DNA of 37,087 bases from JBGTCD01 sp041749015. GTDB lineage: Bacteria; Bacteroidota; Bacteroidia; Cytophagales; Cyclobacteriaceae. Under the pieces are notes generated by a model, which saw nothing but the letters and a program-made list of their open reading frames with translations, made no database searches and was not told where the DNA came from. The stretch covers positions 1-37,087 of the forward strand of contig JBGTCD010000125.1 of NCBI GenBank assembly GCA_041749015.1, in the 5' to 3' direction. The position numbers and the translations under genes were made by a program. Below are positions 1-8,619 of this stretch, piece by piece (the first letter of the stretch is position 1; each line of letters begins with the position of its first letter).

Positions 1-46
1 GGGCCACCAGCTTGATTTCCGGTTTTTTTTCTGTGATGGTTTGCAT
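1..46 (-). CDS. 5' end of an unidentified leftward gene (partial)
   Basis: An ATG at 44-46 on the minus strand opens a frame that runs off the window edge without a stop and encodes MQTITEKKPEIKLVA. Only 15 residues are visible, too few to name a family. The call rests on the open frame, the direction shared with the next gene, and a palindrome-rich stretch just upstream (65-177) that looks like a promoter region. It could also be a chance frame. Confidence 0.35.
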   Translation of the reverse strand, partial: MQTITEKKPEIKLVA

Positions 47-64
47 AATGGGGCCAATAATAAA

Positions 65-78
65 TTACCCATGGGTAA
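65..78. promoter_or_regulatory. Perfect 14-bp palindrome TTACCCATGGGTAA
   Basis: The sequence is its own reverse complement over 14 bases and lies 19 bases upstream of the minus-strand start at 46. Position and symmetry fit a dimeric repressor or activator site for the partial gene at the window edge. Binding is inferred from symmetry only. Confidence 0.35.
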
Positions 79-104
79 CAAGCCGTCTATTAACCATTTA
101 TAGT

Positions 105-134
105 CGTTTGTAAGCGTTTGTAAGCGTTTGTAAA
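105..134. repeat. Three tandem 10-bp repeats, CGTTTGTAAG type
   Basis: CGTTTGTAAG occurs twice in direct tandem (105-124), then CGTTTGTAAA (125-134). The last copy continues to CGTTTGTAAACG (125-136), an inverted repeat with 5-bp arms. The 10-bp spacing puts each copy on the same helix face, as expected for a regulator array. A replication-slippage microrepeat without function is equally possible. Confidence 0.6.
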
Positions 135-162
135 CGATTAATTTCCCAAATTTTTAGCAAAT

Positions 163-177
163 TTTCCCTTAGGGAAA
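163..177. repeat. Inverted repeat TTTCCCT-T-AGGGAAA
   Basis: Two perfect 7-bp arms flank a single T. The 1-nt spacer rules out a simple RNA hairpin with all pairs formed, so a DNA-binding site is the better reading. It lies between the DUF885 gene stop and the partial gene at the window edge, in the same non-coding stretch as the palindrome at 65-78. Confidence 0.35.
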
Positions 178-295
178 TAACCCATTCTAAGAAATCCGGG
201 CAGGTGCGTTTTCGAAACCCTAAAGCCACTAATGTCAGTATCGGGATATTTCACCCCACTTTTATACTGATCTACTGATTATTGAATACTGGCGA

Positions 296-2134
296 TTAAT
301 TCCCCGCCTCCTTCGACTCTATCCAGTGATTGACTCTTTTTTCCAGCATATCAAGGGGCATGGCACCGCCATCCAGCAGGGTATCGTGAAAACCCCTGAT
401 ATCAAAATCATCACCCAGGGCGGCCTCAGCCGTAGCCCTTAGTTCCTGTATTTTGAGCATCCCTATTTTGTAGGCCGTGGCCTGGCCGGGCACTACCATA
501 TACCGACGCACCTCAGCCTTAATGGCACCAGGGGAAATAGAGGAATTCTCTGAAAAATATTTGACAGCATCCGTCTCTGTCCATCCTTTGGAGTGCAGGC
601 CGGTATCTACTACCAACCTGATCGCTCTCCAGATTTCATTGACCAGGCGGCCAAAGTCGTAATATGGGTTTTGGTACCCTCCCATCTCTTTGGCCAGTGC
701 TTCAGTATACAAGGCCCATCCCTCAATATAGGAAGTGTAGCTGGCTCTTGTCCTGAATTTGGGGATGGTCTCCAGTTCCTGGGCAATGGAAATTTGCATG
801 TGGTGCCCTGGATTACCCTCGTGGTAGGCCACTCCTTCCATGGTGGATTTGGGCATGGCCCGCATATCAGAAAGGTGGGCGTAATAGGTCCCCGACCTTG
901 AGCCATCAGGGGTGCCGGCCATATAGTGCTGGGGGGCACCATCCTGTTCGCGGAAAGCCTCCACCCGCTTTACCTCAAGGTCGGCCTTAGGTAAAATACC
1001 AAAGTAATCAGGTAGCTTTTCTGTAATCGCATCAAGAAATGCTTTTGATTCATCCAGATACCCCTGCCTGCCTTCGTCAGTATTGGGAAAAAAGAACTGT
1101 TCATCGGTATTGATAAATTCAAAAAACTCATTCAAACTGCCTTCAAAACCGACCTGGTCTTTTATGACCAGCATCTCTTTCTTGATGCGCTCCACTTCCT
1201 CCAAACCTATATTATGGATTTCATCAGCAGTCAGATCAGTGGTAGTCGAGACCCGCAATCGGTTATCATAATAAGCGGTTCCGTTTTCATGGCGACTTAC
1301 ACCGGTTGGAGCTGCTTCTGCCGCATCAATTTCAGTCTTAAGCCAGGCCAGTAGCGCCTCGTAAGAGGGCTTGAAGTGCTCCAGCAAGGCCTTTTCAGAG
1401 GCCTCCTTTAATGATTGGGCGGTTTCATTGTCAATTTTTTTATCTGCTTTCAGGGCTTCTATTTTGCCAGTCATGTCTTTCCATAAGGGGGCTCCCGCCT
1501 CACTATCAGTAAATGGCTTCCCATCAATAAGTGCCCGGGTTTGTATGATTACGGTCTCAAAAGCAAATTTTGGGGGCCGGATATCCTGGGCTGCTTGTGC
1601 CATTGCACGCTCCAGCAACTGGTTAATGGCCCTGCCCGTTTCTTTAATTCTGGAGATATAGGCCTGCATATCCTCAAGGCTGTCCACCTTATGAAAATTG
1701 ATCAGACTATTGGGGAGGCCGGTGTGCATCCCCCGCATTTGGCTGAAAACATAATTCATGTTTCGGAATTCAACCCCCTCCTTCATGCGTTCATAACCAT
1801 ACACCCACAGATCGTAGGAGGTCTTGTCTTCGTATGACATGGCCTCGTAGTCAAATCTTTCTTTCAGTTCTGACACTGACTCAGCATACCAGTTTAGGCG
1901 CTTGTCTTCTGCCGCCTCGCTCATATCATCAATCTTATCATATTGGTCTTTTCTCCCAAGGTTAGTCAATTGCAGGGGACTCATTTGAAGCAGTTCTTCA
2001 TACTTTGCATCAAACCACTCTCTTAATTCCTCACTCTGGGATACTTCAGTTTGCGGTGTTTCTCCACAGGCAGCAATCACCAGTGACAAAATAGCACAGG
2101 TTAAAAAAGTTAGAAGGTTGTTATAGAATCGCAT
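296..2134 (-). CDS. DUF885 family lipoprotein, putative metallopeptidase
   Basis: 612 residues. The N-terminus is a lipoprotein signal with hydrophobic core and lipobox (VIAAC, Cys23), so the mature protein is probably lipid-anchored in the envelope. The DUF885 signature YHEGNPGHH is at residues 437-445; its HE..H pattern resembles the zinc-binding motif of gluzincin peptidases, and Bacteroidota members usually carry this signal and are about 570-620 residues, so length is normal. A role in peptide hydrolysis at the cell surface is inferred from the motif, with substrate unknown. It stands alone: 118 bases separate its start from the GT2 gene stop upstream, and its own promoter should lie there. 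Confidence is high for the family and moderate for enzymatic activity. Confidence 0.9.
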   Translation of the reverse strand: MRFYNNLLTFLTCAILSLVIAACGETPQTEVSQSEELREWFDAKYEELLQMSPLQLTNLGRKDQYDKIDDMSEAAEDKRLNWYAESVSELKERFDYEAMSYEDKTSYDLWVYGYERMKEGVEFRNMNYVFSQMRGMHTGLPNSLINFHKVDSLEDMQAYISRIKETGRAINQLLERAMAQAAQDIRPPKFAFETVIIQTRALIDGKPFTDSEAGAPLWKDMTGKIEALKADKKIDNETAQSLKEASEKALLEHFKPSYEALLAWLKTEIDAAEAAPTGVSRHENGTAYYDNRLRVSTTTDLTADEIHNIGLEEVERIKKEMLVIKDQVGFEGSLNEFFEFINTDEQFFFPNTDEGRQGYLDESKAFLDAITEKLPDYFGILPKADLEVKRVEAFREQDGAPQHYMAGTPDGSRSGTYYAHLSDMRAMPKSTMEGVAYHEGNPGHHMQISIAQELETIPKFRTRASYTSYIEGWALYTEALAKEMGGYQNPYYDFGRLVNEIWRAIRLVVDTGLHSKGWTETDAVKYFSENSSISPGAIKAEVRRYMVVPGQATAYKIGMLKIQELRATAEAALGDDFDIRGFHDTLLDGGAMPLDMLEKRVNHWIESKEAGN

Positions 2135-2252
2135 AGGTTCAGGTTTTAGGTTGATAAGAAATGGTAGTCAACAGGATTTTGAAATTTAATTACAGACAAT
2201 AAATTTAAAAAAAATAATCCACACCTAAACATGAATTCAGGACTACCCCATT

Positions 2253-3107
2253 TTAGCCTATTACCCACATCACTGTGTATCGCATCAATAGCCATAGCCT
2301 GAAATACCGAATAGCCTGTCGCATCTCTGAGCCTACCCTTTTGCGAAAAGCCTTTTCTTCCTCACGGCTGCGCAGCATCCCCTGGGCTTTTTGGCATACC
2401 CTGAAGGTACTCCACATTTGCCTGCCTTTGTATCCATATTGCCGAGAGCCCAATGATCCGGCAACCACGCGCTTGCGCACCATGCGGTCAGGTATGAAAC
2501 AGAATTTATAATCACGGGATACCCGTACCCATAGGTCAAAGTCCTCATAAGCCAGGGAATCATCATAACCGCCCATGCTATCGAGTATGGTCTTGCGAAC
2601 CATGATGGTGGGGGCGGCAATAAAATAATGTGCCAGCACCTCTTTAAATACATACCCTTCCGGTGGTTTCCCATTTACCAGTTCCTCAGTAATGTGCACC
2701 CCTACTACGTCCCCTTCGGTGTCAATCATCAGGGCATCGCTGTACTGAAGGCCATACTGGTCCCCAAGCTTCTCCATCAAGGATACCCCTGCAGCTACAC
2801 GGTTGGGCATCAGGATATCATCACCAGCCAGATCAATGACGTACTTCCCTTTTGCCAGGCCCAGAGCCCGGTTAAAAGCGACACAATTACCTTCATTGCG
2901 ATTGTTAAACAATACCTCTATCTGGGGATAGGCTTCCTGAAAAGATTCGATCACGGCCTGACTGGAGTCCGCGCTCCCATCGTCAATAGCGATGATCTGT
3001 ATGGGTTTGTAGGTCTGGTCGATGGCAGACTGTAGAGCCGCCCTCACATATTGCTCCTGATCAAAACAAAGGCAAATGATGGATACCAGGGGGCGGTCTG
3101 AACTCAT
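2253..3107 (-). CDS. Family 2 glycosyltransferase
   Basis: 284 residues with a GT-A fold signature: the N-terminal strand VSIICLCFDQEQYVRAALQS, IDDGSADSS at 41-49 (nucleotide-sugar binding Asp), and DLAGDD at 92-97 in the DXD position that holds the metal. The second half has the aromatic AYEDFDLWVR acceptor-side motif at about 180-190. The C-terminus is basic and ends with a short hydrophobic stretch, without a clear multi-pass anchor. It would transfer a sugar from an activated donor to a surface glycan or glycolipid; donor and acceptor cannot be read from sequence. It is the last gene of a three-gene leftward operon, starting 7 bases after the stop of the acyltransferase gene. Confidence 0.92.
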   Translation of the reverse strand: MSSDRPLVSIICLCFDQEQYVRAALQSAIDQTYKPIQIIAIDDGSADSSQAVIESFQEAYPQIEVLFNNRNEGNCVAFNRALGLAKGKYVIDLAGDDILMPNRVAAGVSLMEKLGDQYGLQYSDALMIDTEGDVVGVHITEELVNGKPPEGYVFKEVLAHYFIAAPTIMVRKTILDSMGGYDDSLAYEDFDLWVRVSRDYKFCFIPDRMVRKRVVAGSLGSRQYGYKGRQMWSTFRVCQKAQGMLRSREEEKAFRKRVGSEMRQAIRYFRLWLLMRYTVMWVIG

Positions 3108-3114
3108 AAAAATG

Positions 3115-4014
3115 CTATAGGTTTTTCTGGTAAATCAATTTGAATGACTCCCGGCATCCCAGGCGTTCTTTCCAGTCAAATAAACCGGGGTTGATCATCC
3201 CCTGATCGGAAGAGATTCCCAGGTCCAGGATCTCCACCCCCTCGGCCATGGCCAATTCATGGAGGTGGCGGATCAGCAGCAGCAACGGGCTTGCCGGACG
3301 GTATTCCAAAGCATCTCCATGATAGAAATTGTACCATACCCTATGGTTGACCCTAATGGTTACAGTGGCAGCAGCCATAAAATCCCCCTCCCACAAAGTA
3401 TAAAGCTGGTAATGGTCCGGAAACTGCTCAAAAGAGGCCTGAAGTGCTTCAAAAGTCATGGTGACGGGATAGCCCTTTTCAGCCCTGACGGCAACGAACA
3501 ATTCATAAGCAGCCACTAAATCCTCCGGCCCGGAACGGCGAAAGACCAGATTGTTCTTACTGACCTGACCCAAACGGTATTTTTTGTCCTTTGCCAGATT
3601 TTTATGAAATCCATCTTTTCCAATATCAAAATGCTGGTTCATCTCCTTATGCAAAATATCAAACCCGGCAGTTCGCAGGTAATTATCCTGTACATTCCAG
3701 AGTTTTGGCGCATAGCATTCCGGCCAGGTTTTAATGATCAATTGCCGCACTCCCCGGGATTTAATTGCCCCCTCTACTTGTGACCATTTTTGGCCCTCTG
3801 ATTCAAGATCAGGAGAAGTCTCGAATACTAACCCTCCAAATGGTGCATCGGGAAGGCTCACGGCAACCGCATCTTTGATGGAAAAGTAAATTTTAGACCC
3901 ATTCTCAATGGAGAATGATAGAATATCATTTTCCCCATTTCGAAAAATAAACGCTTCGGAATGGAAAAAAAAGGGGGCAGCCATCGCAACTTCCTTGCTA
4001 ATAAGGGATTCCAA
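3115..4014 (-). CDS. GNAT/FemAB-like N-acyltransferase
   Basis: 299 residues from ATG 4014. A second ATG at 3984 (MAAPFFF) would remove ten residues and the 17-bp overlap with the upstream gene, and is an equally good start. The C-terminal half looks like a GNAT/FemAB (BioF2-type) acyltransferase: a predicted acyl-donor region around the ELFVAVRAEKGYPV stretch, a beta-strand AAATVTIRVNHRVWYNFYHG and the tail motif EILDLGISSDQGM. These families transfer acyl or aminoacyl groups to amino sugars or cell-wall precursors. Next to a GT2 gene a role in modifying a glycan or capsular sugar is a reasonable inference. Substrate is unknown. Confidence 0.75.
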   Translation of the reverse strand: MESLISKEVAMAAPFFFHSEAFIFRNGENDILSFSIENGSKIYFSIKDAVAVSLPDAPFGGLVFETSPDLESEGQKWSQVEGAIKSRGVRQLIIKTWPECYAPKLWNVQDNYLRTAGFDILHKEMNQHFDIGKDGFHKNLAKDKKYRLGQVSKNNLVFRRSGPEDLVAAYELFVAVRAEKGYPVTMTFEALQASFEQFPDHYQLYTLWEGDFMAAATVTIRVNHRVWYNFYHGDALEYRPASPLLLLIRHLHELAMAEGVEILDLGISSDQGMINPGLFDWKERLGCRESFKLIYQKNL

Positions 4015-4471
4015 TTTTTTTATAAATAAAGTGCATGAGCCATGCCGGTCCGATCATCAGAAACTGTAGATCCTTAAAAAAGGAAGGTTTCTTACCCTCG
4101 ATATTATGCCCAATAAACTGCCCTATCCAGGCGGCTGTAAAGATGATAATTGAAACCAGCCATAATGGCCAGGGCACATAAATTTCGAGGGTATTGGCCA
4201 GCCCGAGGCATACTCCGGAAAATAGGGCCATCCCAATGGCCAATGGGATCGAAAGGGTCAAATAGTAACCCAATACCAATATTAGTACCAGGCTGGCCCA
4301 GTTGAAGTAGGCAGAATGGCCCAGATTGTTGAGCACCCCACCGGGGATGGACCATATTAGGCCTACAATGCTGAAAAAAATCAATGGCACACAGATCCAG
4401 TGTACCATCTTATTGGTTTGGTTCTGGTGGCTTTCACCATACTCCTCCAGAAGCTGATCTATTTTTCTCAT
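3998..4471 (-). CDS. Mpo1-like (DUF962) membrane protein
   Basis: 157 residues matching the Mpo1/YGL010w-like family: N-terminal ESHQNQTNKMVHWICVP (conserved H..N...H), about four hydrophobic segments, then IGQFIGHNIEGKKPSFFKDL, the second conserved His block. The yeast relative Mpo1 is an Fe(II)-dependent dioxygenase acting on 2-hydroxy fatty acids. Bacterial members are mostly uncharacterised, so lipid alpha-oxidation is only an inference. First gene of the operon with the acyltransferase and GT2 genes; its stop overlaps the next start by 17 bases. Length is typical. Confidence 0.88.
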   Translation of the reverse strand: MRKIDQLLEEYGESHQNQTNKMVHWICVPLIFFSIVGLIWSIPGGVLNNLGHSAYFNWASLVLILVLGYYLTLSIPLAIGMALFSGVCLGLANTLEIYVPWPLWLVSIIIFTAAWIGQFIGHNIEGKKPSFFKDLQFLMIGPAWLMHFIYKKIGIPY

Positions 4472-4528
4472 GGCATAAGATGTTTGTTACTAATTTATAA
4501 AAATTTCCTCAATTATAAGGTAAATTTT

Positions 4529-5038
4529 CTAGGCTTTGGTTTTGACCTTGCTCCAGTCTTTGATCTGCCATTCTACAAAACCGGTGCTGAGATGGTTGCC
4601 TTTAAGGTCGTGTATTTTCACTTCACAGACGACCAGGATGGCTTCGGAGGACCTCAGCGGGTTAAGAATATTTTCCTCCAGCCAGACATCCGTAACCTCA
4701 AACCTGGCTTTGGCAGCCATTTTGCCCTGGAAGTAATACTCCATCTTGAGCGATTTGAGTATTAGCCGGTATTGGGCCGGGTCCAGCCTGGAGATGAGCA
4801 GAAACCCGGTGGTAAATTCGGACAAAGTAGCCAGGGCACAGGCATGGAGGCCTTTGATGTGGTTGAAATTCCTTCTTTTATAAGGGAGATAGGTTTCTAT
4901 ATGTGTTTCGGCAATGGCATCGATCCTGAACCCATGTGGCTTGTTGAAGGGGATCATCCGGTTAAGGCCAACATTAAGCAGCCATTTGTAAAAGCCGGAG
5001 GTGCGGGCTTTGGTAACTATTGAATTGAGGTTAGTCAT
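4529..5038 (-). CDS. DUF4442 hotdog-fold protein
   Basis: 169 residues from ATG 5038. The frame is open further upstream to 5158, but the extra 40 residues look like non-coding translation, so 5038 is preferred. The sequence fits DUF4442, thioesterase-like hotdog proteins: a leading helix region, NFNHIKGLHACALATLSEFT at about residue 60 (the active-site helix region of hotdog enzymes), then beta-strands ending in STGFVEWQIKDW. Acyl-CoA thioester hydrolysis is the family expectation, with no substrate evidence. Divergent from the FAD oxidoreductase over a 218-bp region with two palindromes. Confidence 0.82.
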   Translation of the reverse strand: MTNLNSIVTKARTSGFYKWLLNVGLNRMIPFNKPHGFRIDAIAETHIETYLPYKRRNFNHIKGLHACALATLSEFTTGFLLISRLDPAQYRLILKSLKMEYYFQGKMAAKARFEVTDVWLEENILNPLRSSEAILVVCEVKIHDLKGNHLSTGFVEWQIKDWSKVKTKA

Positions 5039-5171
5039 GAAGATGAGTTTTAGGGCAAATTTAGGGGGATAGCGTAGATTTACAAGACAGTCAATTTTCC
5101 ATAGCCTTGTATTCCTGCCATAAGCCCGATGAAAAAGGCTCCCCAAGTCTTTAACCACTTGATCTTTAGTA

Positions 5172-5204
5172 GTATTTTACAAAAATACCCTTTGGTTAAC
5201 CAAA
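5172..5204. promoter_or_regulatory. Two adjacent palindromes in the divergent DUF4442/oxidoreductase region
   Basis: GTATTTT-ACA-AAAATAC (5172-5188) is followed two bases later by TTTGGTTAACCAAA (5191-5204), a perfect 14-bp palindrome. They lie 53-85 bases upstream of the oxidoreductase start and 134 bases upstream of the DUF4442 start. The arrangement suits an operator serving one or both divergent promoters. The first could also form a small hairpin. Confidence 0.4.
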
Positions 5205-5256
5205 ATAAATTCAACCGGGATTTGTAGTATTGGGTATCCATACGTTTGAATCTGGT

Positions 5257-6384
5257 ATGAACAGCATTTGGGAGCAAAGGTCTTTACTGGAATATGAGGT
5301 CATCATTATCGGTGGGGGCATCACAGGATTGTCTGTGGCTGCCTCTCTGGCTGAGCAGGATCCCAGCTTGCGAATAGCAGTTTTGGAAAGGGGAACCCTT
5401 CCGACTGGAGCCAGCACCCGCAATGCAGGATTTGCTTGCTTCGGAAGCGTAAGCGAGCTATATGCAGATATCAAAAATTTTGGTGAAGATACCTGCAAGG
5501 CTCTTGTACAGGACCGCTGGGAGGGCCTTAAAATCCTCCGTGACAGATTGAGCGACAAAGCCATTGGGTATGATCCCTGTGGCGGCTATGAGTTGTTGAG
5601 AGTAGGGGATTTACACTACTTTCAAAAAATGGAAGTGGTTAACACCCTTCTTCACCCTATTTTTGACAAGCAGGTATTTTCTGATAAATCCAAACAAATC
5701 AAAGACTTTGGCTTTAATCCAAATACCATTAAGGGGTTAATTTTCAATCCTTTGGAGGGGGCCCTGGACTCAGGGCTTATGATGGATGCCCTTTGGCGTT
5801 ATGTTTCAGCGCTGGGTGTCAGAGTCATCACCGGAGCCACGGTGGTAAATTATGAAGAAACCCCGACCGGGGTGCTTATCAGGACCAACCATTGTGAATT
5901 CAAAACCAATACTCTGGCCCTTTGCACCAATGCTTTTACTCCTGAGCTGACCAGGGATATTAAATTGGAACCGGGAAGAGGTTTAGTGCTGGCTACCAGG
6001 CCATTACAAAAAATTCCCTTCCGGGGTACCTTTCATATTGAGGAAGGGTACTATTATTTCAGGGATTTAGGCAACCAAATTCTCATTGGTGGGGGTAGAA
6101 ATTTGGATTTTGAACATGAAGCCACTACCGAAATGGGGATTAATGAGAAGATTTTGGACAGGCTGAAGACTTTGCTTGAGGAGGAGATCATCCCCGAGGT
6201 ACCCTGGGAAATAGACATGACCTGGTCAGGCATAATGGCCTTTGGCGAAACCCGCAAGCCTGTGGTAAGTGCCCTTTCGGATCGGGTTTTTGCCGGGGTA
6301 CGCATGGGTGGCATGGGGGTGGCTATAGGCAGCAAGGTGGGGGCACAACTTGCCGGATTAATTTTGGAGCATAAAAGTTTTTGA
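5257..6384 (+). CDS. FAD-dependent amine/amino-acid oxidoreductase (DAO family)
   Basis: 375 residues from ATG 5257. A TTG at 5230 would add nine residues, but the ATG places the Rossmann fold at the usual distance from the N-terminus. GGGITG at residues 19-24 is the dinucleotide-binding loop of the FAD domain. STRNAGFACFGSVSE follows the strand ERGTLPTGA and is typical of DAO-type enzymes of the glycine oxidase/D-amino acid dehydrogenase group. The C-terminal GVRMGGMGVAIGSKVGAQLA closes the FAD site. It would oxidise an amine or amino acid, probably in the cytoplasm; substrate is not readable. The NhaC antiporter starts 77 bases downstream on the same strand. Confidence 0.88.
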   Translation: MNSIWEQRSLLEYEVIIIGGGITGLSVAASLAEQDPSLRIAVLERGTLPTGASTRNAGFACFGSVSELYADIKNFGEDTCKALVQDRWEGLKILRDRLSDKAIGYDPCGGYELLRVGDLHYFQKMEVVNTLLHPIFDKQVFSDKSKQIKDFGFNPNTIKGLIFNPLEGALDSGLMMDALWRYVSALGVRVITGATVVNYEETPTGVLIRTNHCEFKTNTLALCTNAFTPELTRDIKLEPGRGLVLATRPLQKIPFRGTFHIEEGYYYFRDLGNQILIGGGRNLDFEHEATTEMGINEKILDRLKTLLEEEIIPEVPWEIDMTWSGIMAFGETRKPVVSALSDRVFAGVRMGGMGVAIGSKVGAQLAGLILEHKSF

Positions 6385-6461
6385 GGAAAAATAGGCTTTA
6401 AGAGGCAAAAACAATTTGTTTTGTATTTTGCAGCTTTAAAAAAAACTGCCAAAAAGGCTTT

Positions 6462-7910
6462 ATGAAGAAAAATATCCGGAATCCAACACTTTTTCAATCC
6501 CTGATACCGGTGTTGGTTCTGATCGGGCTATTAGGCACCAACGTTTGGCTGTTTGGCGATGATGCCACCGGAGGGTCTAATCAGATCGCATTATTGCTGG
6601 CAGCAACGATCGCCGGGGTCATCGCAGTTAGCCTTGGCTACCGATGGCCGCACATACAGGATTCTATAGTCAAGAGCATCTCCTCAGCCATGTCGGCCAT
6701 GATCATCCTGCTGCTCATTGGTTCTCTGGCTGGTACCTGGATGATCAGTGGCGTAGTGCCTGCCATGATTTATTATGGGTTACAAATTCTTAATCCTACC
6801 ATTTTTCTGGTAGCTGCCGTGATCGTAAGTGCCATCGTGGCTGTGGCAACGGGCAGCTCCTGGTCTACCGTAGCCACTATTGGGATCGCTTTGCTGGGGA
6901 TTGGTCAGGCCCTGGGCATCTCCGAAGGGGTAGTAGCAGGAGCTGTGTTGTCAGGGGCCTACTTTGGGGATAAGATGTCGCCCCTATCGGATACCACCAA
7001 CCTCGCGCCTGCTATGGCTGGCACTGACTTGTTTACCCACATCCGTTACATGGCTTATACCACGGTGCCTTCCATCCTGATTACATTGGTCATCTTCTTT
7101 ATATGGGGTTTTACCCTGGAGCCCGCTGCAATCCAAACGGACATCCCCCAGGTATTGAGCGCATTGGATAATGTGTTTGAAATCAATGGCTGGTTGTTCA
7201 TAGTCCCGGTACTGGTCATTGGCATGATCGTTAAAAAAGTACCCGCAGCACCTGCCCTTCTGGCCGGCACCCTACTGGGAGGACTTTTTGCCATTATCTT
7301 CCAGCCCCACCTGATCATGGAGCTGGGCGGCACTGGCAATTTCTTCAAGGCTTCTTACATTGCTGTGATGAAGGCCATGTATACCGAAACTTCTATTGTT
7401 ACCGAAAATGTAATTGTAACAGAACTCCTTCATGCGGGTGGCATGTTTGGGATGCTCAATACCATCTGGCTGATCATTTGTGCCATGATCTTTGGGGGGG
7501 TGATGGAGTCGTGCGGAATGCTTCAGAGGATAGCCTCTCAAATCGTATCGCTCGCTCATAGTACCGGCTCCCTGATTGCCTCCACAGCGGCTACCTGCTT
7601 GTTTTTTAATCTTACCGCATCCGATCAATACCTGGCTATTGTAGTGCCGGGCAGGATGTTCGCCAAGACCTACAAGGACCGGAATCTTAAACCAGAAGTA
7701 TTGAGTCGTACATTGGAGGATTCAGGCACGGTCACCTCTGTGCTCATACCCTGGAATACCTGTGGTGCTACACAGTCCTCGGTGCTCGGGGTATCAACGC
7801 TGACCTATCTGCCATTTTGCTTTTTTAACATAATCAGTCCATTTATGACGATAATTTTCGGATATTTGAACATTAAAATAAGGAGGATAGAGGATGATGA
7901 GAATAAGTGA
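6462..7910 (+). CDS. NhaC-family Na+/H+ antiporter
   Basis: 482 residues with about eleven hydrophobic segments. GDKMSPLSDTTNLAP at 169-183 is the hallmark NhaC motif, and TGSSWSTVATIGIALLGIG at 130-148 is the conserved membrane helix before it. The family exchanges cytoplasmic Na+ or an organic solute for H+ at the inner membrane; some relatives are malate/lactate exchangers, so the substrate is not certain. Length is normal. Its last 17 bases overlap the start of the exonuclease gene, suggesting one transcript. Confidence 0.93.
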   Translation: MKKNIRNPTLFQSLIPVLVLIGLLGTNVWLFGDDATGGSNQIALLLAATIAGVIAVSLGYRWPHIQDSIVKSISSAMSAMIILLLIGSLAGTWMISGVVPAMIYYGLQILNPTIFLVAAVIVSAIVAVATGSSWSTVATIGIALLGIGQALGISEGVVAGAVLSGAYFGDKMSPLSDTTNLAPAMAGTDLFTHIRYMAYTTVPSILITLVIFFIWGFTLEPAAIQTDIPQVLSALDNVFEINGWLFIVPVLVIGMIVKKVPAAPALLAGTLLGGLFAIIFQPHLIMELGGTGNFFKASYIAVMKAMYTETSIVTENVIVTELLHAGGMFGMLNTIWLIICAMIFGGVMESCGMLQRIASQIVSLAHSTGSLIASTAATCLFFNLTASDQYLAIVVPGRMFAKTYKDRNLKPEVLSRTLEDSGTVTSVLIPWNTCGATQSSVLGVSTLTYLPFCFFNIISPFMTIIFGYLNIKIRRIEDDENK

Positions 7911-8499
7911 GGAAGGTGTGTTCCAGGCTGATATTAGCCGAGAAGAACTTAACGAACTCCCTCTTAGGGTATGGAATGGCAAGATTGAGATCATAGAGGT
8001 TCCTAATGAAATACCCGGTGCGGTCGAGGAAATCCTTGACCATCCCTACTCAGGCTTTGACACAGAATCAAGGCCTGCATTTAAAAAGGGGCAAAACTAC
8101 CCCATAGCGCTGATCCAGGTGGCCATCCCTGAAAAGGTATTCTTATTTAGAATTTGTAAAACCGGTTACCAGAAGCAACTCCTTCAATACCTTAACCATA
8201 GAAACCATCAAAAAATAGGCATCGGTCTGAGGGACGACTTGTCAGGGCTGAGAAATGAGGCCGGTATTGAGCCTCAGGGATTTGAGGAACTCAACCAATT
8301 GGTGAAACCACTGGGTATCGAAAGTAATGGTCTTCGTAAGCTTGCAGGAATCCTGATGAATTGCCGCATCTCCAAAAATGCCCAGGTATCAAATTGGGAA
8401 GCTGAAGAACTCAACAAAAAGCAGGTGCTGTATGCCGCTACCGATGCCTGGGTCTGTCATGAGATGTACTGGCGCCTCCAGAAGAATGGTTATTTATAA
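7894..8499 (+). CDS. DEDDy 3'-5' exonuclease domain protein
   Basis: 201 residues forming a single RNase D-like exonuclease domain. The four acidic positions are visible: D56 and E58 in FDTE, D114 in GLRDD, and Y180/D184 in YAATD, the DEDDy class. There is no HRDC domain, so it is shorter than full RNase D (about 375 residues). It would remove nucleotides from RNA or DNA 3' ends. It starts inside the NhaC 3' end (17-bp overlap) in a different frame, so co-transcription is likely although the functions look unrelated. Confidence 0.9.
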   Translation: MMRISEEGVFQADISREELNELPLRVWNGKIEIIEVPNEIPGAVEEILDHPYSGFDTESRPAFKKGQNYPIALIQVAIPEKVFLFRICKTGYQKQLLQYLNHRNHQKIGIGLRDDLSGLRNEAGIEPQGFEELNQLVKPLGIESNGLRKLAGILMNCRISKNAQVSNWEAEELNKKQVLYAATDAWVCHEMYWRLQKNGYL

Positions 8500-8532
8500 A
8501 CCATAAGGGATTTATATACCAAGTTACCTTTT

Positions 8533-8619
8533 CTATGAAAGCCCTTGTTCTACACGAATGTATTTGATTGCCCTTTATAATTGTCCGAAAGCTTTTTTTG
8601 TCCAAATTACCTTAACCAT
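8533..8619 (-). pseudogene. Remnant of a ParE/RelE-type toxin gene
   Basis: Minus-strand reading from ATG 8619 gives MVKVIWTKKAFGQL, then TAA (8575-8577), RAIKYIRVEQGLS in the same frame, TAG (8533-8535), then KR and another stop. The fragments read as the N-terminus of a ParE/RelE toxin, with the first stop where such toxins usually have Glu (GAA to TAA). Only about 27 of the expected 90-100 codons are recognisable. Its ATG overlaps the antitoxin 3' end by 13 bases, the normal antitoxin-toxin layout, and the convergent exonuclease gene ends 33 bases beyond. Too short for the supplied frame set, found by reading downstream of the antitoxin. Confidence 0.7.

Noticed and set aside
5039..5158. 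40-residue N-terminal extension of the DUF4442 frame
   Set aside because: The extra residues do not resemble the family, and the region carries the divergent promoters; ATG 5038 gives a normal-length protein.
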